DNA of 26,560 nucleotides from assembly GCA_043810345.1 (NCBI GenBank), contig JBDROF010000116.1, positions 1-26,560 of the forward strand, given 5' to 3'. The position numbers were made by a program, and so were the translations under genes. Numbering within the stretch: position 1 is the first letter of the stretch; every line of letters starts with the position of its first letter. The notes below the pieces were generated by a model. It ran no database searches and had not been told where the DNA came from. It saw only the letters and a program-made list of their open reading frames with translations. The stretch comes from QYOJ01 sp043810345 (GTDB taxonomy: Bacteria; Bacteroidota; Bacteroidia; Bacteroidales; FEN-979). Shown in pieces: positions 21,625 to 26,560 of this stretch.

Positions 21625-23592
21625 ATGCAGTTATCCATCATTATCGTCAACTACAACGTCAAGTATTTCGTGGAACAATGCATCCATTCAATCCAGAATG
21701 CGGTGAACGGCCTCACCGCAGAGATCTTTGTGGTAGACAATAACTCAGTCGATGGATCAGTGCGCATGATCCGTGAAAAATTCCCGGAAGTACATCTCAT
21801 TGAGAACAAGGACAATAAAGGATTCTCTAAAGCCAACAACCAAGCCATCCGGAAAGCCAAAGGGGAGTATATATTGCTTCTCAACCCGGATACCATTCTG
21901 GAGGATGACACGTTGACAAAGTGTGTTTCATTCATGGAAGGACATCCTGATGCAGGGGGACTCGGGGTCAAGATGATTGACGGAAAAGGCAAGTTCCTTC
22001 CCGAATCCAAGCGTGGCCTCCCCTCCCCCTCTGTTGCTTTCTTCAAAATGTTTGGATTCTCATCGCTCTTTCCGAAATCGAAATTGTTTAACAAGTACCA
22101 TCTGGGCTATCTCGACAAGGATAAGACCCATGAAGTAGATATTCTGGCAGGAGCATTTATGATGCTCCGAAAAAAAGTACTGGACGAGATCGGCCTCCTC
22201 GATGAAGAGTTCTTCATGTACGGGGAAGACATTGACCTCAGTTACCGGATCACCAAAGCAGGTTATAAGAATTACTATTTCCCGAGCACACGGATCATTC
22301 ACTACAAAGGGGAGAGTACCAAAAAGAGTAGCGTCAACTATGTCTTCTTCTTCTACAATGCGATGACTGTGTTCGCGCGGAAACATTTCTCAAAGGAGAA
22401 TGCCCGGTTGTTCTCCATGCTGATCAATTTCGCAATCTACCTCCGGGCGATGATCTCCATCATTACCCGGTTCCTGACCAGAATTGCCCTCCCTTTCAGT
22501 GATACTGTGCTGATCTTCAGCGGGATCTGGTTCATCAAGGAATACTGGGAGAAGCACTTTATCTTTACGTCGGGAGGTCACTATCCCCTGATCTTTACAT
22601 TTGTTGCCGTTCCTGTCTATATCCTGATCTGGCTCCTGAGTGTTTTTCTGAGTGGTGGGTACGATAAGCCGATCCGGTTGCGAAAAATCACCCAGGGGAT
22701 GGTCGTTGGTACCATCATTATCCTTGTCCTATACAGTTTACTCCCTGAAACCTACCGGTTCTCCAGGGCCCTGATCATTCTCGGTGCCATCTGGGGAGTG
22801 ATCTCCATGCTGGGTACACGGTTCTTCCTCCATATTCTGAATCTGAAGAATTTTCAGATCAATGAAGATAAAAACAAACGATTCGTCATCATCGGTGAGA
22901 AAGAGGAGGCGGAAAGGGTTTCCGAACTCCTGCAAAAGACGATCATTAACCCCGGGTTCATCGGGTTGGTCAGCTACCACTCGCACCGGAACAACTCCAA
23001 CGGTTTCATCGGTCACCTGGACCAGATCCGTGAGATCATCTGGATCCACAATATCGATGAGGTGATCTTCTGTGCCAAAGATGTCCCCTCTCAGGTGATC
23101 ATGGACCAGATGTCGGAGTTGAAAGATCAGCAGGTGGATTATAAAATTGCCCCGCCCGAAAGCCTCAGTATCATCGGGAGCAACTCCATCAATACCTCGG
23201 GCGATCTCTATGTGATCGACATTAATTCCATCACCAAGATGGACAACCGGAGGAACAAACGACTGCTGGATGTCCTGACCAGTTTCTCACTCCTTGCACT
23301 CTATCCCGTCATCTTTTTCGTTGTCAGAAATCCGATCGGACTCCTTCGTAACATCCTCCTGGTGTTGTTGAACCTCCGCTCATGGGTAGGCTATTCGGAG
23401 TTGAGTGAATCGGAAGCGCATCACCTTCCTGAGATAAAAAAAGGGATTCTCAACCCATTTGATGCTTTTCGTAAAAAGCCGGTCCCAGGAGAGGCCATTG
23501 CACGCCTCAACCTGCTCTACGTAAGGGATTACAAGATCACTAACGATGTCAACATCATTCTGAAGGGGTTCCGGGATCTGGGCCGTAGATAG
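21625..23592 (+). CDS. GT2 glycosyltransferase fused to membrane sugar-transferase-like module lacking its catalytic core
   Basis: 655 aa from the ATG at 21625. Residues 1-240 are a GT2 domain: LSIIIVNYNVKYFVEQCI, VVDNNSVDGS, the DxD-like LLNPDT (85-90), and GLLDEEFFMYGEDIDLSYR with the catalytic acids. Four to five membrane helices follow (about 262-282, 290-305, 319-341, 354-372, 383-403), then a Rossmann-like domain (RFVIIGEKEEAERV, 419-432 onward; EVIFCAKDVP). The end (541-655) resembles a polyprenyl-phosphate hexose-1-phosphate transferase: NKRLLDVLTSFSLLALYP for KRxFDxxxSxxxLLxxxP, RSWVGY for the MSLVGPRP region, and LLYVRDYKITNDVNIILKG for the closing motif. The roughly 90 residues that hold the catalytic Asp-Glu in that family are missing. 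The GT2 part is probably active, with the rest serving as membrane anchor or regulator. It is unlinked to other glycan genes. Confidence 0.85.
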   Translation: MQLSIIIVNYNVKYFVEQCIHSIQNAVNGLTAEIFVVDNNSVDGSVRMIREKFPEVHLIENKDNKGFSKANNQAIRKAKGEYILLLNPDTILEDDTLTKCVSFMEGHPDAGGLGVKMIDGKGKFLPESKRGLPSPSVAFFKMFGFSSLFPKSKLFNKYHLGYLDKDKTHEVDILAGAFMMLRKKVLDEIGLLDEEFFMYGEDIDLSYRITKAGYKNYYFPSTRIIHYKGESTKKSSVNYVFFFYNAMTVFARKHFSKENARLFSMLINFAIYLRAMISIITRFLTRIALPFSDTVLIFSGIWFIKEYWEKHFIFTSGGHYPLIFTFVAVPVYILIWLLSVFLSGGYDKPIRLRKITQGMVVGTIIILVLYSLLPETYRFSRALIILGAIWGVISMLGTRFFLHILNLKNFQINEDKNKRFVIIGEKEEAERVSELLQKTIINPGFIGLVSYHSHRNNSNGFIGHLDQIREIIWIHNIDEVIFCAKDVPSQVIMDQMSELKDQQVDYKIAPPESLSIIGSNSINTSGDLYVIDINSITKMDNRRNKRLLDVLTSFSLLALYPVIFFVVRNPIGLLRNILLVLLNLRSWVGYSELSESEAHHLPEIKKGILNPFDAFRKKPVPGEAIARLNLLYVRDYKITNDVNIILKGFRDLGRR

Positions 23593-23600
23593 AAAAGTGC

Positions 23601-23608
23601 TACCTTTG
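23601..23608 (+). promoter_or_regulatory. -7 promoter box of the E2-exonuclease-FAH genes
   Basis: TACCTTTG lies 25 nt upstream of the ATG at 23634. TCTG at 23577-23580, 20 nt further upstream, may be a degenerate -33 element. Confidence 0.5.
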
Positions 23609-23633
23609 TATTTTTATTCTGAACCAGATTGTA

Positions 23634-24830
23634 ATGACAAATTACGATATTGTCCTTCCCCGTCTTGGAGAAGCCGTCATTGAAGCAACCCTGATCCGAT
23701 GGCTGAAGAAAGAGGGAGACCCTGTGAACGAAGAGGATGCGATTGCTGAGATCGCCACTGACAAAGTAGATACGGAGGTCACCTCCCCGGTATCAGGAAT
23801 CTTCAAGAAAAGAATGGCAGAAGAGGGAGAGGTGATCCCGGTGGGCAGTGTCATCGCCATCCTGGAAGTGGAGGCCGAAGAGGATTCTCCCGGTCCATCC
23901 TTTGAAGTCCCTTCAGAGAATGCCTCTCTGCCCCACGATCCTGACGAAGGGGGCGCACGGTTCTACTCTCCCCTCGTACGAAACATTGCCAGGCAGGAGA
24001 ACATCTCTTTCCAGGAACTGGGCACGATCCCGGGATCTGGTAAAAACGACCGGCTTACCAAACAGGATCTTCTGAACTACCTTGAAAAAGGAAAAGGTTC
24101 TCAGGGTTTGCCTGTGACAGCCACCGACCAGGTGATCGAGATGGACCGTGTTCGTCAGTTGATCGCAACCCACATGATCAAATCGGTAAAAACGTCACCG
24201 CACGTCACCTCATTTGCAGAAGCTGACATGACAGCCATCGTCAGGTGGAGGGAGCAATATAAGGATGCCTTCACCAAACGGGAAGGGATCAAGCTGACCT
24301 ACACCCCCATCGTCATTGAAGCCATCGCCAGGGCTGTCAGGGATGTTCCCATGATCAACGTATCCATGGATGGCAGCCGGATCCTGGTACATAAACGGAT
24401 CAATGTGGGTATGGCCGTTGCCCTTCCCAACTCTAACCTGATCGTTCCGGTGATCAGGGATGCTGATCAAAAAAGCCTCCTGGGGATCACCAAACAGGTA
24501 AACGACCTGGCCGAACGGGCCAGACAAAACAAGCTGGTCCCCGACGAGATAGCCGGGGGGACAATATCCCTGACCAACCTGGGCTCCTTTGGAACCCTGA
24601 TGGGAACTCCCATCATCAACCAACCACAGGCTGCCATAGTTGCGATTGGTTACATCACCAAACGTCCTGTGGTCATCGAAACACCGGAAGGCGACACCAT
24701 CGGTATCCGTCATCAGATGTTTGTCTCTGTCACGTTCGACCACCGGGTGGTAGACGGAGCACTGGCCGGAATCTTTCTCAATAAACTGGTTGGGCACCTC
24801 GAACAGTTTGATACCAACCAAACGCTCTGA
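23634..24830 (+). CDS. 2-oxoacid dehydrogenase complex E2 (dihydrolipoamide acyltransferase)
   Basis: 398 aa. One lipoyl domain (1-80) with the lipoylated Lys44 in ATDKVDTEV, a linker, the E3/E1-binding domain (109-150, FYSPLVRNIARQENISFQEL), then the acyltransferase domain from about 165 with the active-site FDHRVVDG (His370, Asp374). It transfers the acyl group from lipoyl-lysine to CoA in the complex core. The single lipoyl domain and short linker resemble branched-chain or 2-oxoglutarate type E2 rather than multi-lipoyl pyruvate E2, but the substrate is not decided by sequence inspection. E1 and E3 genes are not nearby. The exonuclease gene starts 1 bp after its stop codon. Confidence 0.93.
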   Translation: MTNYDIVLPRLGEAVIEATLIRWLKKEGDPVNEEDAIAEIATDKVDTEVTSPVSGIFKKRMAEEGEVIPVGSVIAILEVEAEEDSPGPSFEVPSENASLPHDPDEGGARFYSPLVRNIARQENISFQELGTIPGSGKNDRLTKQDLLNYLEKGKGSQGLPVTATDQVIEMDRVRQLIATHMIKSVKTSPHVTSFAEADMTAIVRWREQYKDAFTKREGIKLTYTPIVIEAIARAVRDVPMINVSMDGSRILVHKRINVGMAVALPNSNLIVPVIRDADQKSLLGITKQVNDLAERARQNKLVPDEIAGGTISLTNLGSFGTLMGTPIINQPQAAIVAIGYITKRPVVIETPEGDTIGIRHQMFVSVTFDHRVVDGALAGIFLNKLVGHLEQFDTNQTL

Positions 24831-24831
24831 C

Positions 24832-25662
24832 ATGGAACTGAACCTGACCCGGCCATTGGCCTTCATCGACCTGGAAACGACCGGAATCAAAGTGGCCACT
24901 GACCGGATCGTTGAGATCTGTATCCTGAGAGCCGAGCCGGATGGCTCCACCTCCGTCAAAACACTCCGGATCAATCCTGAGATGGAAATTCCATGGGAAG
25001 CTACGGCCATTCACGGCATTACCAACGAAGATGTAAAAGATTGTCCCACCTTCCGGGTGGTTGCGCCAGACCTGGTCAGGTTTCTCGACTCCTGTGACCT
25101 GGCCGGGTACAATTCCAATCATTTCGATATCCCTTTGCTGGTAGAGGAATTTTTACGCGCGGAGGTGGATTTTGATCTGAAAAAACGCCGCCTGGTGGAT
25201 GTACAGAATATCTTTCACAAAATGGAGCCCAGGAACCTTTCAGCTGCCTATCAGTTTTACTGTAACAAAGAACTGATCGATGCTCATAGTGCTGAAGCGG
25301 ATACCATCGCCACCTATGAGATCCTGAAGGCCCAGCTCGATAAATACAAGGATCATCAGATCAAAGACAGGAAAGGAAACCTGGTGACCCCGGTGGTGAA
25401 CGACATCAGTGCCTTGAGCGATTTCTCTGTCCAATCACGGAACGTTGACCTGGTAGGACATATCGTCTTCAATGCTAAAAAGGTGGAGGTTTTCAACTTC
25501 GGGAAACATAAAGGAAAACCCGTCACAGAGATATTCCAGAATGAACCCTCCTACTACGATTGGATCATGAAAAGCGAATTCCCGATTTCGACAAAAAAAG
25601 TGGTCACGGCTATCAAACTGCGTGGATTCAACCAGGATGATGTCAAGCTTGAACTTTTCTAA
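24832..25662 (+). CDS. DEDDh 3'-5' exonuclease (DnaQ-like) with C-terminal extension
   Basis: 276 aa from the ATG at 24832, 1 bp after the E2 stop. An earlier in-frame start inside the E2 gene is less likely. All five catalytic residues are visible: Asp13 and Glu15 in FIDLETTG, Asp99 in YNSNHFDIPLL, His152 and Asp157 in HSAEADT. HGITNEDV (61-68) is the usual second motif. Residues about 205-276 form a separate small domain (VFNFGKHKGKPVTEIF, YYDWIMKSEFP) found after DnaQ-like exonucleases and in DUF3820-type proteins. It degrades DNA or RNA from the 3' end and may act in repair; unlike a polymerase epsilon subunit it is not near dnaE. Translational coupling to E2 is likely. Confidence 0.93.
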   Translation: MELNLTRPLAFIDLETTGIKVATDRIVEICILRAEPDGSTSVKTLRINPEMEIPWEATAIHGITNEDVKDCPTFRVVAPDLVRFLDSCDLAGYNSNHFDIPLLVEEFLRAEVDFDLKKRRLVDVQNIFHKMEPRNLSAAYQFYCNKELIDAHSAEADTIATYEILKAQLDKYKDHQIKDRKGNLVTPVVNDISALSDFSVQSRNVDLVGHIVFNAKKVEVFNFGKHKGKPVTEIFQNEPSYYDWIMKSEFPISTKKVVTAIKLRGFNQDDVKLELF

Positions 25663-25671
25663 CCCCAACAT

Positions 25672-26283
25672 ATGAAGATCATCTGCATTGGCCGAAATTA
25701 CCATGCTCATATCAAAGAGCTCGGGAACACGGTCCCATCTGAACCGGTCTTTTTTATCAAACCTGATACCGCCCTGTTGGTCCGGAACAGGCCTTTTTTC
25801 TACCCGGATTTTTCCTCAGATATTCATTACGAGGTAGAGTTGGTCTTGAAAATCTGCAAGGTGGGAAAAAACATACAGCCCAGGTTTGCCCATACCCATT
25901 ACAATGAAATCGGGCTGGGCATCGATTTCACCGCTCGTGACATCCAGGATCGTGCCAAAAAAGCAGGTCTCCCCTGGTTCACCGCCAAAGGCTTCGACCA
26001 GTCGGCCCCCGTCAGTCACTTTGTCCCGAAATCTGACCTCCCCGATCTGAAAAACATCAACTTCGGTCTGCGACTCAACGGAGAGCCCGTTCAGCAAGGT
26101 AACACCGGCCTGATGATCTATCCCTTTGACGAGATCATCGCACACGCCTCGCGGTTTGTGACCCTTCGTACCGGTGACATGATCTTCACAGGAACTCCGG
26201 CAGGCGTAGGACCAGTAAAGATCGGGGATCTCTTGGAGGGTTATATCGGGGACCAACTGATGCTGAGGTGCCCTATTAAATAA
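25672..26283 (+). CDS. fumarylacetoacetate hydrolase family protein
   Basis: 203 aa, the short single-domain form (FAHD1/YcgM-like). Metal ligands are visible: Glu54 and Glu56 in HYEVELVL, Asp85 in GIDFTARD. GRNYHAHIKELGN (7-19) and TAKGFDQSAPVS (104-115) are typical substrate-site segments, and FTGTPAGVGPVKIGD closes the barrel. Members hydrolyse acylpyruvates or decarboxylate oxaloacetate; which one cannot be decided here. It follows the exonuclease gene after 9 bp and probably belongs to the same unit as E2, where oxaloacetate or acylpyruvate metabolism would be a plausible but unproven link. Confidence 0.92.
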   Translation: MKIICIGRNYHAHIKELGNTVPSEPVFFIKPDTALLVRNRPFFYPDFSSDIHYEVELVLKICKVGKNIQPRFAHTHYNEIGLGIDFTARDIQDRAKKAGLPWFTAKGFDQSAPVSHFVPKSDLPDLKNINFGLRLNGEPVQQGNTGLMIYPFDEIIAHASRFVTLRTGDMIFTGTPAGVGPVKIGDLLEGYIGDQLMLRCPIK

Positions 26284-26412
26284 TCTCCGATTGGTTCGAT
26301 TTTCGATTTTTTATTTTTTTTAGACTGTTAATATCTTTTTCAACATCAGGAGTCTGAAAACCGCAAAATCAAACCATCAATCGTAAATCGAAAATCGAAT
26401 CATTCGGAGATT
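26283..26412. repeat. inverted repeat between convergent genes (AATCGAAAATCGAAT words)
   Basis: Positions 26283-26316 and 26379-26412 are inverted copies matching at 29 of 34 positions, separated by about 62 bp. The arms fill the gap exactly from the stop codon of the FAH gene to the stop codon of the DUF721 gene. The left arm runs into a T-rich tract, so a terminator role for the FAH transcript is plausible. Confidence 0.8.
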
Positions 26413-26559
26413 CTATCTAATAATTACCTCGGTGATGACATCTGCCTGGACTGCTTTATTCAGCACATCGCGGATTTTTTCGCGGGTATAACTGAGTTCA
26501 CTACGAAGAGCAGCTGAATCCACTTTCACGTAAAGCTTTTTATTCCGGATGTACAGATC
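26413..26559 (-). CDS. DUF721/DciA-like protein, C-terminal fragment (5' end outside window)
   Basis: The minus-strand frame is open from the window edge to a TAG (plus-strand CTA at 26413-26415), giving 48 residues: DLYIRNKKLYVKVDSAALRS, then ELSYTREKIRDVLNKAVQ and a final DVITEVIIR. The pattern (L-Y-v-x-N-x-x-L-x-V-x-v-x-S-x-x-L-x-x-E-L-x-x-x-R, then L-N) is that of the C-terminal part of DUF721, the domain of the DnaB helicase operator DciA. In Bacteroidota these are short proteins of about 100 aa. It faces the FAH gene across the inverted repeat. The upstream part of the gene lies beyond the window. Confidence 0.75.
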   Translation of the reverse strand, partial: DLYIRNKKLYVKVDSAALRSELSYTREKIRDVLNKAVQADVITEVIIR

Positions 26560-26560
26560 C

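Overview
The window comes from a member of the Bacteroidota, most likely an uncultured Bacteroidales-like genome. The evidence is a GWxTD-type protein, DUF5723 and DUF4294 proteins, a TonB-dependent receptor with an N-terminal CarboxypepD_reg-like domain, and repeated use of the Bacteroidota -7 promoter box TAnnTTTG with few Shine-Dalgarno sequences. Apart from two genes running off the ends, all reading frames look intact. I see no insertion sequence, prophage or CRISPR array.

Layout. 1-1043: the end of an ABC ATPase that lacks the expected H-loop region, a SAM methyltransferase and a terminator. 1115-3639: a promoter, an inner-membrane-anchored protein with two OmpA-like domains, a membrane-anchored helix-hairpin-helix protein, and an MscS channel. 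3794-7222: tRNA-Ser(CGA), a GWxTD-like secreted protein, a GT2 glycosyltransferase and, in convergent orientation, aroQ. 7349-13301: a TPP riboswitch upstream of a TonB-dependent receptor, which makes it a probable thiamine importer, then an M16 zinc protease and smpB. 13459-17051: a thioredoxin-like protein with a Thr/Pro linker, tRNA-His(GTG), an OppC-type permease without partners, and a DUF5723 outer-membrane protein whose stop codon directly abuts that of the permease. 17280-21595: tRNA-Leu(UAG), then tig, clpP, clpX and a DUF4294 gene in a row, a folding and proteolysis block. 21596-26560: an unusual fusion of a GT2 glycosyltransferase to a truncated polyprenyl-phosphate sugar transferase, a 2-oxoacid dehydrogenase E2, a DEDDh exonuclease, an FAH-family enzyme, and the end of a DciA-like DUF721 gene.

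The most unusual signal is in the intergenic DNA. Three arrays of the same 9-10 nt unit (core ATTGCRCAAC) occur at 7291-7340, 14061-14170 and 17401-17515. Two begin a few bases after the 3' end of a tRNA, in the same orientation relative to it, and all three share a purine-rich edge. Separately, at least four intergenic regions are largely filled by long imperfect inverted repeats built from short AT-rich words (5480-5624, 6660-6810, 14312-14458, 26283-26412), one of which forms the 3' end of aroQ. The best protein-level candidate for new biology is the GT2/sugar-transferase fusion, in which the membrane and Rossmann parts of a phosphoglycosyl transferase are kept while its catalytic core has been deleted.
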